Assembly: GCA_039818665.1 (NCBI GenBank)
Contig: JBCBTJ010000008.1
Span: forward strand, 1-64,000
Reading direction: 5' to 3'
DNA length: 64,000 nucleotides
Origin: JBCBTJ01 sp039818665
Lineage (GTDB): Bacteria > Pseudomonadota > Alphaproteobacteria > Caulobacterales > Hyphomonadaceae
Part shown: positions 17,016-25,554 of the stretch, piece by piece
Layout of the letters: each line of letters opens with the position of its first letter
How positions within the stretch are numbered: position 1 is the first letter of the stretch
Program-made: the position numbers and the translations under genes
Notes under the pieces: generated by a model
The model's input: only the letters and a program-made list of their open reading frames with translations
What the model was told of the DNA's origin: nothing
Database searches by the model: none

Positions 17016-17846
17016 ATGACCGAACCCGTCGCTTGGAAACCGATCGGCCGCGTGGCCCGCGACCGGCTGGTTCATGCGCGCCTCATCGCGCACCATGCGC
17101 TGCAGCCGCTCGCCGGCGCGGCCCGGACCCGCTTGCCGCCCGCGCCGGACGACAGCCATACGAGCTTGACCTGGCGCGGCGAAGAAGGCGCGCTGGCGAC
17201 CGGCGCGTTTCCAGGCGGGCCCGCGATCGCGTTTCGCGTGCGCGATCTGAATTTCACACACGACGGCGCGGCGTTTGATCCCGCGGGCCGAACCCAGGGC
17301 GAGATCAGCGCTTGGCTGGCTGAGCGGCTGGACCTCGGGGACGGTGCGGCGGCGGGCTTGACGCCGCCGCCCTATGACATGCCGGCGCATCCCGTCGCGG
17401 ATGGCGCGGTGATCGACACCGCGCCTTGGCGCGCCGAACTACTCGAACTGTCCAATTGGTTCGCAAACGCGCACGCGTGCCTGACTGAAGCTGTAACCGG
17501 GCTTGAGGGCGTTCACGAGGTTTCGCCCGCGCGGTGCTGGCCGCATCATTTCGACATCGCCGCGCTGGTCTCGCTGGAGCCGCAGACGGGCGAGGACTCC
17601 AAATCGGTGAACGCCGGCCTGTCGCCGGGCGATGAGAGCTATGATCAGCCGTATTTCTACGTCTCGCCCTGGCCGTATCCGGATCCGGCGGCGCTCGCAG
17701 ACTTGCCCGTCGGCGCTTGGCGGACAGACGGGTTCACGGCGGCGATACTGACGGCCGTGGAGATATCGAACGCCGCGGACTCCGGCGAGGCGGCGGCGAT
17801 GTTTCTCAAGGCTGCGATCGACACATCGCGCAAGGCCCTCGCCTAG
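17016..17846 (+). CDS. Conserved-looking protein of unknown function
   Basis: A 276-residue soluble protein without a signal peptide or membrane helix. It has notable aromatic and proline-rich motifs, CWPHHFDIAAL at about residue 175 and SPGDESYDQPYFYVSPWPYPDP at about residue 205, that resemble uncharacterised proteins I have no family name for. The middle part carries several tryptophans and acidic residues. The ATG at 17016 follows AGGGA; an upstream ATG at 16986 lacks one. It is divergent from the sigma module and convergent with the TehA gene, overlapping it by 4 bases. No function is proposed. Confidence 0.75.
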   Translation: MTEPVAWKPIGRVARDRLVHARLIAHHALQPLAGAARTRLPPAPDDSHTSLTWRGEEGALATGAFPGGPAIAFRVRDLNFTHDGAAFDPAGRTQGEISAWLAERLDLGDGAAAGLTPPPYDMPAHPVADGAVIDTAPWRAELLELSNWFANAHACLTEAVTGLEGVHEVSPARCWPHHFDIAALVSLEPQTGEDSKSVNAGLSPGDESYDQPYFYVSPWPYPDPAALADLPVGAWRTDGFTAAILTAVEISNAADSGEAAAMFLKAAIDTSRKALA

Positions 17847-18793
17847 GCTTCGCCGCGGCGCAGCTCCTCCTCGCAGGCCGCGTCGCCGCCGCACATGGCG
17901 GCGATCTCCGCCTCCATGCGCCCTGTCTCCCATCCAAGCCGGAGCGCAGCGGCGAGCGCGATCAACGTAAACCCCGCCGCCAAGGTCAGCACGACCGCGC
18001 CGAGCGCGGCGTCGATCGCTGAGCCGGTGCGGTCGGAGAGGTTCAGCAAAGCCGCGGCGACGGTCGCTGTCGGGAATGTCGTCGCCCACCAGCTGAGCGA
18101 GACGCCGGCGCCGAGGATGAAGCGCGGCTGGAGCAGCAGCGCGGCGATCATGAAGGCGCCGAAATAACCCAGCATGGCGGCGATCTGCCAGGGGGCCTCG
18201 GGCGCGAGGTTGAGGATCGAGTTCGCCGCAAGCCCCGCCGGCGCGGCGATGATGAAGAGCGTCGGGCGCAAGCGCGGCGCGATGGCCGGCTCGACGACCA
18301 GGCGGCGCACGACCAGGGGCAGCAGGGTGAGCCAGAGCCCGAAGCCCGCGGCGAAGAGGATCCAAGTCAGCGGCTCCGGCCAAAAGGCGCGGGCGGTCAT
18401 GGAGCCGGTCATGATGCCGGCGGAGGGCAGAAACCAGGTCGGGTTGAGGTCGGCGGGGTCGTAGTCATGGGTCAGCCAGCGGCCGACAAAGCGCAGGAGA
18501 AGAAAGGCGTGGCCGCTCGCCGCCGCGATCCACAGCCAGCGCCCGAGCTCAGAGACAGCGGAGAGCTGCGCGCCCAGCACCATGGCCGCCATGAAGGCCG
18601 GGGCGACGAGGTTGGCCGAGGTCGGATTGCCGAAATCCTCCATCGCCGCGCCGCGGACGCGGGCGAGCTTGCCGAGATAGAGGACCAGGTCGAGCGCCAG
18701 CACGACGCCCGCCGCCGCGAGTACGCCGGCGCCGACGGTCGGAAGCGCGGCGACGTCAAACCGCTCGGCCGCGAGCCTCAGTCCCGCGCCCAA
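17843..18793 (-). CDS. TehA/SLAC1-family membrane channel or transporter
   Basis: A protein of at least 316 residues with about ten hydrophobic helices, matching the tellurite-resistance TehA / C4-dicarboxylate / SLAC1 anion channel superfamily (GNPTSANLVAPAFMAAMVLGAQL, HPxWFLP-like NPTWFLPSAGIMTGS, FPTATVAAALL). The TTG at 18793 is only the most upstream conventional start. Coding sequence clearly continues in the same frame to about 18874-18949 (encoding RTLIGLLVRTPTSLFPIALG, the true first helix), but no ATG, GTG or TTG occurs there. The real start may be a rare codon such as ATC at 18874 behind GGGGAGGG, or a sequence error is present. The C-terminus has two cysteines (AAMCGGDAACEEE). Confidence 0.8.
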   Translation of the reverse strand: MGAGLRLAAERFDVAALPTVGAGVLAAAGVVLALDLVLYLGKLARVRGAAMEDFGNPTSANLVAPAFMAAMVLGAQLSAVSELGRWLWIAAASGHAFLLLRFVGRWLTHDYDPADLNPTWFLPSAGIMTGSMTARAFWPEPLTWILFAAGFGLWLTLLPLVVRRLVVEPAIAPRLRPTLFIIAAPAGLAANSILNLAPEAPWQIAAMLGYFGAFMIAALLLQPRFILGAGVSLSWWATTFPTATVAAALLNLSDRTGSAIDAALGAVVLTLAAGFTLIALAAALRLGWETGRMEAEIAAMCGGDAACEEELRRGEA

Positions 18794-18949
18794 GCCGGCG
18801 AGACCGAGCGCGATCGGGAAGAGCGAGGTGGGCGTGCGGACGAGCAGGCCGATCAGGGTGCGCTTGGTGTCGATGTCGCCCTCCCCGGCCGGTCGCTCGC
18901 CTAGATGTAGCGACTTGGTCCGGCGGAGACCAATGGTTCGACGCTCGCG

Positions 18950-20128
18950 CTAAATCACGCCGTCGCGACGCAGGGCCTCGATCGCGCCGGCGTCATAGCC
19001 GAGTTCGGCCAACAACTCGTCTGTGTGCGCGCCGAGGGCCGGGCTCGGACCCGCCGACGCCAAGCGGTCGCCGCCGAATTTGGCGGGCGCGGCCGGCGAG
19101 CGGAGGCGGCCCATGGCTGGATGGTGTTGCGTCTCGAGGGCGCCGATCGCTTGGACCTGGGGGTGGGCCGGCAATTCGTCGAGGCCGAGGCACGGCGCGC
19201 AGGGCACGTCGTGAGCGGCGAGCGCCGAGATGATCTCATCCTTGGTCTTGTCGATGGGACGGGCGGAAACCGCTTCGAACAATTCGCCGGCATGTATGCT
19301 GCGGGTGATGACGTCTGAGAAGCGGGTGTCGGATTTGAGGTCCGGGCGGTCCAGCACGTCGAAGACAACGGCCCAATGCTCATCGCTCATCGCGGCGAAG
19401 GCGATGTGGCCGTCGCGCACTTTCAGGGTCCGGAAATACTCCGAGAGCGGCGGCATGGAGAGCGCGTCTTCGTCGAGCGCGGTCTCGTCCATCATCCCGT
19501 CCGGCCAGAGGAAGGCGAGGCCGGCGTCGAGCATGGAGATGTCGATATGCTGCCCCTCGCCGGTGCGTTCGCGCTGATAGAGCGCCGCGCCGGCGGCTTG
19601 GGCGGCGGTGTAGGCGGTGGTCTTGTCGCAGACGAGGGAGCGGAAAAACACGCGGTCGTCGCGCCCGCCCTGCACAGCGGTGAAACCGGCGAAGGCTTGG
19701 ACGACATGGTCGTAGGCCGGCGCGCCGGCCATCGGCCCCTCGGTCCCGAACCCGGTGACGGCGATGTAGATGAGACGCGGATTGGCGGCGCGCAGCGCGT
19801 CGCTGCCGAGGCCGAGACGCTCCATCACGCCGGGCCGGTAATTGTGAATAAGGATGTCGGCCTGGAGCGCGAGCGCCCGGGCGGCGGCTTGGCCGGCTTC
19901 GGTCTTCAGGTCGACCGCGAGGGAGCGTTTCCCGCGATTGCAATTGTGGAAGATGGTCGAGATGCCGCCCTTCTGGCTGCCCAGAAGACGCATCGGATCG
20001 CCGATGCCGGTCGGCTCGACCTTGACCACTTCGGCGCCTTGCTGGGCGAACATCATGGTCGCGAGCGAACAGGTCACCATGGTCGAAAACTCGACGATCC
20101 GGATCCCGGCATAGGGCGCGTCGGCCAT
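18950..20128 (-). CDS. CaiB/BaiF-family CoA-transferase
   Basis: A 392-residue class III CoA-transferase, the family of formyl-CoA transferase and alpha-methylacyl-CoA racemase. It has the start GIRIVEFSTMVTCSLATMMFAQQGAEVVKVEP, the motif GKRSLAVDLKTEAG, and the catalytic aspartate in GQHIDISMLDAG. It would activate or racemise an acyl-CoA. The ATG at 20128 follows AGGAGAC. It lies downstream of two acyl-CoA dehydrogenase genes on the same strand, so a beta-oxidation-type pathway is likely. Confidence 0.93.
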   Translation of the reverse strand: MADAPYAGIRIVEFSTMVTCSLATMMFAQQGAEVVKVEPTGIGDPMRLLGSQKGGISTIFHNCNRGKRSLAVDLKTEAGQAAARALALQADILIHNYRPGVMERLGLGSDALRAANPRLIYIAVTGFGTEGPMAGAPAYDHVVQAFAGFTAVQGGRDDRVFFRSLVCDKTTAYTAAQAAGAALYQRERTGEGQHIDISMLDAGLAFLWPDGMMDETALDEDALSMPPLSEYFRTLKVRDGHIAFAAMSDEHWAVVFDVLDRPDLKSDTRFSDVITRSIHAGELFEAVSARPIDKTKDEIISALAAHDVPCAPCLGLDELPAHPQVQAIGALETQHHPAMGRLRSPAAPAKFGGDRLASAGPSPALGAHTDELLAELGYDAGAIEALRRDGVI

Positions 20129-20202
20129 GGCTGTCTCCTGGTCTTACGTCTCCAGCGCGCCGGCGAGGATCCCGTCCTCCGCCTGCGCGGCTCTTATCTT
20201 GG

Positions 20203-21288
20203 TCACGCCCAACCCTGCAGGCGCGCGGCCTCGTCGCGCAATTGTTCGGGGCCGCCGAACAGCTGGCGGTTCGCGCCGATGCGCTTGAACCAATAGTGTA
20301 GCCCCAGCAGGTCGGTGAACCCCATGCCGCCATGCACTTCGGTGGCGGTGCGCGCGATGAAGGCGCCGATCTCGGCGAGATGGGATTTGGCGAGGAGGAC
20401 CATGATTTCCGCCTCCTCCATGTCTTTGTCCTTGGCGTGGGCGGCGTGCCAGACAAGGGCGCGGGCGGGTTCGAGATGGGCGGCCATTTCGGCGCAGAGG
20501 TGCTTCACCGATTGGAAGCTGCCGATGACGCGGTTGAATTGCTTGCGCTCCAGCGCGTAGGCGACGGCTTTGTCGAGCATGGTTTGGGCCGCGCCGAGCG
20601 TGTCGGCGGCGAGCAGGAGGCGGCCGGCGGAGATCATTTTGTCGGCCGCGAGGCCGGGCTCGTTTTCGCCGGCGAGCGCCGTCGCCGCGACTTTGTCGAA
20701 GACGAGTTCCGCATAATCGCGGGTCTTGTCGATGGTCGTCAGGGTGTTGCGCGTGAGACCAGAGGCGCTGGCTTCGGCGATGTGGAGGCGGCCTTCTGTG
20801 TCGCAGACGAGGATGTGCGTCGCTTGGCTCGTGTCGAGGGCGAACAGGCTTTTGCCGGTGAGCTTGCCGTCATCGGATGAGACGCCCGCGCCGTCGCGCG
20901 CGCCGGTGCGCTCTTTAACGGCGACCCCGAAGCGGACTTCCCCAGAGGCGATTTTGGGGAGCCAAACGGCCTGCTGCTCAGCCGCGCCGGCGCTCGCGAT
21001 CCCGATCAGGGCGAGCGCGGCCGATAGGTGGTCGCCGGGAGCGACGGCGGCGCCGAGGGCTTCTTGAACCAGGACGGCGTCTAAGAGGCCGAGCCCCAGG
21101 CCGCCATGGTCTTCCGAGGCGAGGATCTGGGTGGCGCCAAGATCTGTCAGGCCTTTGCTGAGAGCGGCGGGGATCGCCGCATCGCCGCCGGCCGCCTTGC
21201 GGACCGTGTCGAGCGGGGCGGCTTCGTCGAGGAACCCCTTCACGGAGTCTTGGAACATGCGTTGGTCGTCAGAGAGCGCGAATTCCAT
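20203..21288 (-). CDS. Acyl-CoA dehydrogenase family protein (second of a pair)
   Basis: A 361-residue acyl-CoA dehydrogenase. It starts MEFALSDDQRMFQDSVKGFL, contains LLDAVLVQEALG, and ends EVHGGMGFTDLLGLHYWFKR. The ATG at 21288 follows GAGGACGAGG; a reading from 21426 adds an arginine/histidine-rich shadow of the neighbour. It begins 11 bases after another acyl-CoA dehydrogenase gene, which suggests a heteromeric enzyme of the FadE26/FadE27 type known from actinobacterial steroid side-chain degradation. The substrate is not determined. Confidence 0.92.
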   Translation of the reverse strand: MEFALSDDQRMFQDSVKGFLDEAAPLDTVRKAAGGDAAIPAALSKGLTDLGATQILASEDHGGLGLGLLDAVLVQEALGAAVAPGDHLSAALALIGIASAGAAEQQAVWLPKIASGEVRFGVAVKERTGARDGAGVSSDDGKLTGKSLFALDTSQATHILVCDTEGRLHIAEASASGLTRNTLTTIDKTRDYAELVFDKVAATALAGENEPGLAADKMISAGRLLLAADTLGAAQTMLDKAVAYALERKQFNRVIGSFQSVKHLCAEMAAHLEPARALVWHAAHAKDKDMEEAEIMVLLAKSHLAEIGAFIARTATEVHGGMGFTDLLGLHYWFKRIGANRQLFGGPEQLRDEAARLQGWA

Positions 21289-21299
21289 GCCTCGTCCTC

Positions 21300-22493
21300 C
21301 TATGCCGCCGCCGGCTTCGGTTCGCGCGGCATGCCGAGGCCCCGTTCCGAGATGATGTTCTTTTGGATCTGCGCCGTGCCGCCGCCGATGATGAGGCCGA
21401 GATCGTACATGTATTTGGCCTGCCACTCGCCGAAGTCGCGGAGGTACGGACTGTCCTCGTACAGAAGGCCGAACTCGCCCATGGCGTCGATGGCGAGGCG
21501 GGCGAGCTCGTGATTGAGCTCGCAGCCCTGAAGCTTAACGATGAGACCGGCGAGGCCGGGGCTTTCTTTCTTAAGGCGACTTGTGGTGATCCGAAGGCCG
21601 TTCGCCTGCATCGCATAAACTCGGGCCTGCAGAGCGACGAGGCGGTCGCGAAAGACCGGATTGTCGATGAGGCGTTGGCCGTCGACGGTTTCGCGCTGCA
21701 TCAGTTCAGCGATGCGCAGCAGCCGGGTCTTCGCCGCGTTTGGATCGCCGAGCATGCCGCGCTCATGGGTGAGCGTGGCGTTGGCGACCATCCAACCCTC
21801 GCCTGGCTTGCCGACGATCTGGGTCCGCGGCACGCGGACATCGGTGAAGAACACTTCGTTGAAATTGGCCGCCAGGGTCATGTCGACCAGCGGGCGGACC
21901 TCGATGCCGGGCGAGTCCATGGAGAAGAGCAGATAGGAGATGCCTTCGTGCTTCTTCGCGTCCGGCTCGGTGCGAACGAGGCAGAAGATCATGTCGGCTT
22001 GGCGCGCGGTGGAGGTCCAGATCTTCTGGCCGTTGATGACATAATCGTCGCCGTCGATGTGGGCCTTGGTGGTGAGGCTGGCGAGGTCTGAACCCGAGCC
22101 TGGCTCGGAATAGCCTTGGCACCAGACGATCTCGCCCTCGAGCGTCGGCTTGATATAGGCTTGCTTCTGCTCTTCCGTCCCAAGCTCGAGCAGCGTCGGC
22201 ACCAGCATGGAGATGCCCTGGCCAGCGAGGCCGCCTTGCATGCCGGTGCGGGCGAACTCCTCCGCGATGATGCGCGATTTCAGAATGTCCGGCGCAGCGC
22301 CGTAGCCGCCATATTCGGTGGGGATGGTGCGCGCCGTCAGACCGTTCTCGATCAGGAGTTTTTGCCAGGCGAGCCGCTTCGGATTTTTCATGCCGCCATC
22401 GCCGGGCGTCGGCGCTTTGTCCTTGTTGGCGTCAAGAAAGGCGGCGACCTCCTCGCGGAAGGCTTCGTATTCCGGGCTCAGTGACAGATCCAT
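21300..22493 (-). CDS. Acyl-CoA dehydrogenase (first of a pair)
   Basis: A 397-residue acyl-CoA dehydrogenase with FAD- and substrate-binding motifs WCQGYSEPGSGSDLASL and TKAHIDGDDYVINGQKIWTS, and the C-terminal GGGTAQIQKNIISERGLGMPR that closes the active site. It oxidises an acyl-CoA at the alpha-beta bond and passes electrons to ETF. The ATG at 22493 follows GAGGAGGAG. It is the first gene of a minus-strand operon with a second dehydrogenase and a CaiB/BaiF transferase. It is divergent from the first sulfatase gene. Confidence 0.94.
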   Translation of the reverse strand: MDLSLSPEYEAFREEVAAFLDANKDKAPTPGDGGMKNPKRLAWQKLLIENGLTARTIPTEYGGYGAAPDILKSRIIAEEFARTGMQGGLAGQGISMLVPTLLELGTEEQKQAYIKPTLEGEIVWCQGYSEPGSGSDLASLTTKAHIDGDDYVINGQKIWTSTARQADMIFCLVRTEPDAKKHEGISYLLFSMDSPGIEVRPLVDMTLAANFNEVFFTDVRVPRTQIVGKPGEGWMVANATLTHERGMLGDPNAAKTRLLRIAELMQRETVDGQRLIDNPVFRDRLVALQARVYAMQANGLRITTSRLKKESPGLAGLIVKLQGCELNHELARLAIDAMGEFGLLYEDSPYLRDFGEWQAKYMYDLGLIIGGGTAQIQKNIISERGLGMPREPKPAAA

Positions 22494-22669
22494 GGGCCGC
22501 TCCTCCTCGCGCAAGCGTCTTGCGCGCTTGTCGGGCCGAAGTGTGAGCCAGCGCCGCCCGCGGCTCAACCCGTTCCCCAGCGGCAAACCAAGCGGGATTG
22601 TTCGCAATCTTGGACTTCCGCGCGAGACACAGGCCGTCTAGCCTTGCGAAAAAGCCTGGGAGGTTGTTC

Positions 22670-24439
22670 GTGGTTCAACGCGTCTGGATCGGCGTCATCG
22701 CGGCGCTTGTGCTGATGGTCGGATCGGCCCGCGCGCAGGAGCGCCCGAACATCGTTTTGATCCTCGCCGACGATGTCGGCTTTTTGGATTTCGGAACCTA
22801 TGGCGGCGAGGCGGCGACGCCGAATATCGACGCGTTGGCGGCGCGCGGCGCGCTCTTCACCAACTACCGCACCTCGCCGCTTTGCGCGCCCTCGCGCGCC
22901 ATGCTGCTGACCGGGATCGACAATCACCGGACCGGCGTGGCGACCATCCCGGAAGTGCTGCCGCCGGAGCATCGCGGCCAGCCGGGATATTCGCTGCATC
23001 TCGAACCGGGCGTCGCGACCGTCGCGGCGCAGCTGCGCGAGGCGGGCTACCAGACCTACATGACCGGCAAATGGCATTTGGGGCACGGGGACGGCCATCT
23101 GCCCGTCGACCAGGGCTTCGACCGGTCTTTCATCCTCGACGCCTCAGGCGCGGACAATTGGGAGGACAAGACCTACATCCCCTACTATCGCCAGGCCGAT
23201 TGGTTCGAAGACGGCGAGCGCGCCAGCTTGCCGGAGGATTTCTACTCGTCGGAATTCCTCGTCGATCGGATGATCGACTATATCGATGCGGGCGAGGACG
23301 ACGCGCCCTTCTTCGCCCATGTCGCGTTCCAGGCCGTGCACATCCCGGTGCAGGCGCCGCGCGAGTTCACGGCGAAGTATGAGGGCGTCTACGATGTCGG
23401 CTGGCACGCGATCCGGCAGGCGCGCTGGGAGACGGCCCAGGCGCGCGGCTTCATCCCCGAGGGCGCGCCTTTGGCGGACATGCCGGACTCGTTCCGCGAC
23501 TGGAGCGATCTCACCGAGGAAGACCGCGCCTGGTTCTCCAAAGCCATGGCGGTCCATGCCGGCATGCTTGAGGCGATGGACCACCATATCGGCCGCCTGG
23601 TCGCCCATATCGAAGCGCGCGGCGAGCTTGAGAACACGCTTTTTATCGTGACCTCGGACAATGGCCCGGAGCCTTCATGGCCGGTGGGCGATCCGAACGC
23701 CGGCGGCTTCGCCGCCTGGGGGATGCAGAACTGGCTGGAGCGCAACGGCTACAATAGAGATCTCGAAACGCTAGGCGAGAAAGGAAGCTATGTCTTCATC
23801 GGCCCGGAATGGGCCATGGCGACGGCCGCGCCGGGAGATCTCTTTAAATTCTACGCGACCGAAGGCGGCACGCGGGTGCCCATGGTCATCGCCGGGCCGG
23901 GGATCGCACGCACGGGCCAAATCGACGCGCTGAGCTTCGTCACCGACATCGCGCCGACCTTGCTGGACATGGCCGGCGTGGAGCCGACGCTCGGCGAGGT
24001 CGAGATCACCGGCCGCAGCCTTGCGCCCGTGCTCGCAGCCCAAGCGCGCGAGACTTATCCGTTCGACGCGCCGGTCGGCATGGAGGTCTCCGGCAACGCC
24101 GCGCTTTACAAGGGCGATTATAAGATCACACGCAGCATCCCGCCGCGCGGCGACAATGAATGGCGCTTATACAATATCGCGCGCGACCCCGGCGAAACGC
24201 AGGACTTGTCCGCCGCAGAGCCCGAAAAGTTCGGCGAGTTGCTCGCCGACTATGACGCCTACGCCCAAGAGATGGGCGTGCTGCCCATGCCGGAAGGGTA
24301 TGAGTCGACCCGGCAGATCATATCGAACATGATGGCGCGCCAGCTCGGGTTTTATTGGTGGATTTTGGCCATCATCGGCGTGGTGTTCGCCGGCCTGCTC
24401 TATGTCTTGGTCCGGCTCGGAATGAGGCTCTTCAGATGA
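22670..24439 (+). CDS. Exported, membrane-anchored type I sulfatase
   Basis: A 589-residue arylsulfatase-type enzyme. It has a signal peptide (VQRVWIGVIAALVLMVGSARA), the metal-binding start PNIVLILADDVGF, and the active-site signature LCAPSRAMLLTG whose Cys72 must be converted to formylglycine. TGKWHLGHG and SDNGPEP complete the set. A C-terminal hydrophobic helix (FYWWILAIIGVVFAGLLYVLV) followed by arginines should tether it to the inner membrane facing the periplasm. The start is a GTG at 22670, because GGGAGG lies 6 bases before it and the signal peptide then begins normally. It overlaps the next gene by 4 bases. The sulfate ester substrate is unknown. Confidence 0.92.
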   Translation: MVQRVWIGVIAALVLMVGSARAQERPNIVLILADDVGFLDFGTYGGEAATPNIDALAARGALFTNYRTSPLCAPSRAMLLTGIDNHRTGVATIPEVLPPEHRGQPGYSLHLEPGVATVAAQLREAGYQTYMTGKWHLGHGDGHLPVDQGFDRSFILDASGADNWEDKTYIPYYRQADWFEDGERASLPEDFYSSEFLVDRMIDYIDAGEDDAPFFAHVAFQAVHIPVQAPREFTAKYEGVYDVGWHAIRQARWETAQARGFIPEGAPLADMPDSFRDWSDLTEEDRAWFSKAMAVHAGMLEAMDHHIGRLVAHIEARGELENTLFIVTSDNGPEPSWPVGDPNAGGFAAWGMQNWLERNGYNRDLETLGEKGSYVFIGPEWAMATAAPGDLFKFYATEGGTRVPMVIAGPGIARTGQIDALSFVTDIAPTLLDMAGVEPTLGEVEITGRSLAPVLAAQARETYPFDAPVGMEVSGNAALYKGDYKITRSIPPRGDNEWRLYNIARDPGETQDLSAAEPEKFGELLADYDAYAQEMGVLPMPEGYESTRQIISNMMARQLGFYWWILAIIGVVFAGLLYVLVRLGMRLFR

Positions 24440-25521
24440 GCGGGCACCGCCCTGTCCTATACGGGCTGAAGCTTTCCTACTTCACGGGGAAGCTCGAGGG
24501 GTATCTCCGCGCCAAAGGGATCGTGCACGACTATGTCGAGCTGACCACGGCGGAGTTCCGGCGCTGCGCGAAAGCGACGGGGGTCGCGCAGATGCCGCAG
24601 CTCGAAATGCCGGACGGGCGCTGGCTTACCGACACGACGCCGATCATCGCGCATTTCGAAGCCGCCGGAGAGGGCCCGCGCCTGAGCCCTGCCCAGCCCG
24701 CCGCCGCCTTTATCTCGCTGTTCCTCGAGGACCTGTTCGACGAATGGCTGTGGCGGCCGGCGCTGTATTATCGCTGGGCTTTTAAAGACGATGCGCGGCT
24801 GATGAGCGCCCGCATCGCGCAGACCATGCTGCGCGACATGAAGGCGCCCTATTTCGCCAAGCGCCGCTTTATCCTTGGACGCCAGAAGCGCGTCTATCTC
24901 AACGAAGACGGTGTCACCGACACAACGAAGGATCAGATCGAGGCGCTATATCTGGACACGCTGGACGCGCTTGAGCCGGTTTTTGCCGCGCGGCCGTTTT
25001 TGTTCGGCGAGCGGCCCTGCGAGGCGGATTTCGGGCTGTTCGGCCCGATGTTCCGGCATTTCTCGATCGACCCGACACCGGCGGCGATCATGCGCGATCG
25101 CGCGCCCAATGTCGCGGCGTGGACCGCGCGGCTTTGGGCGACGACGCCAGAAACCTTAGCCGGCGCGCCGGAGATTGACGCAACGCCGGACGACCTTTCG
25201 CCCTATCTCAAAACCGCGGGCGACGATTATCTCATTTATTTAGCGGCCAATGCGGAAGCCGTGGCCTCCGAAAAGGCGGACGCCGAGTATGCGATCCGCG
25301 GGGTCGACTGGCGGGTGCCGGCCTCGCCTTATCGCGCGGCGTGCCTCGGCGCGTTGCAGACGAAGTTCCAATCGCTGAGCGCCGAGGACCAGGCGGCCGC
25401 GCGCGCGGCGATGGGGGAGCAGACGGATATTCTCTCCGCGGAGCCCGTCGCGATCGAACGATCGCTCGGCCCCTCGCTTCGGCCGACCGACCGGCTTTGG
25501 CAGCGCGAGGCCGGCGCATGA
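24436..25521 (+). CDS. GST-fold protein (glutathione S-transferase-like), long form
   Basis: A 361-residue protein with an N-terminal thioredoxin-like GST domain (VLYGLKLSYFTGKLEGYLRAKG at residue 8, cis-proline context AQMPQLEMPDGRWLTDTTPII) and a helical GST C-terminal domain with the capping motif FGERPCEADFGLFGPM. It is about 130 residues longer than ordinary GSTs; the extra C-terminal part (from about residue 250) contains DYLIYLAANAEAVASEKA and WRVPASPYRAACLGAL. The start overlaps the sulfatase stop (ATGA). The neighbour at 25555 has the same layout. Confidence 0.82.
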   Translation: MSGHRPVLYGLKLSYFTGKLEGYLRAKGIVHDYVELTTAEFRRCAKATGVAQMPQLEMPDGRWLTDTTPIIAHFEAAGEGPRLSPAQPAAAFISLFLEDLFDEWLWRPALYYRWAFKDDARLMSARIAQTMLRDMKAPYFAKRRFILGRQKRVYLNEDGVTDTTKDQIEALYLDTLDALEPVFAARPFLFGERPCEADFGLFGPMFRHFSIDPTPAAIMRDRAPNVAAWTARLWATTPETLAGAPEIDATPDDLSPYLKTAGDDYLIYLAANAEAVASEKADAEYAIRGVDWRVPASPYRAACLGALQTKFQSLSAEDQAAARAAMGEQTDILSAEPVAIERSLGPSLRPTDRLWQREAGA

Positions 25522-25554
25522 TGGTTTCAAGCAGACACTGAAGGATCGCTCACC

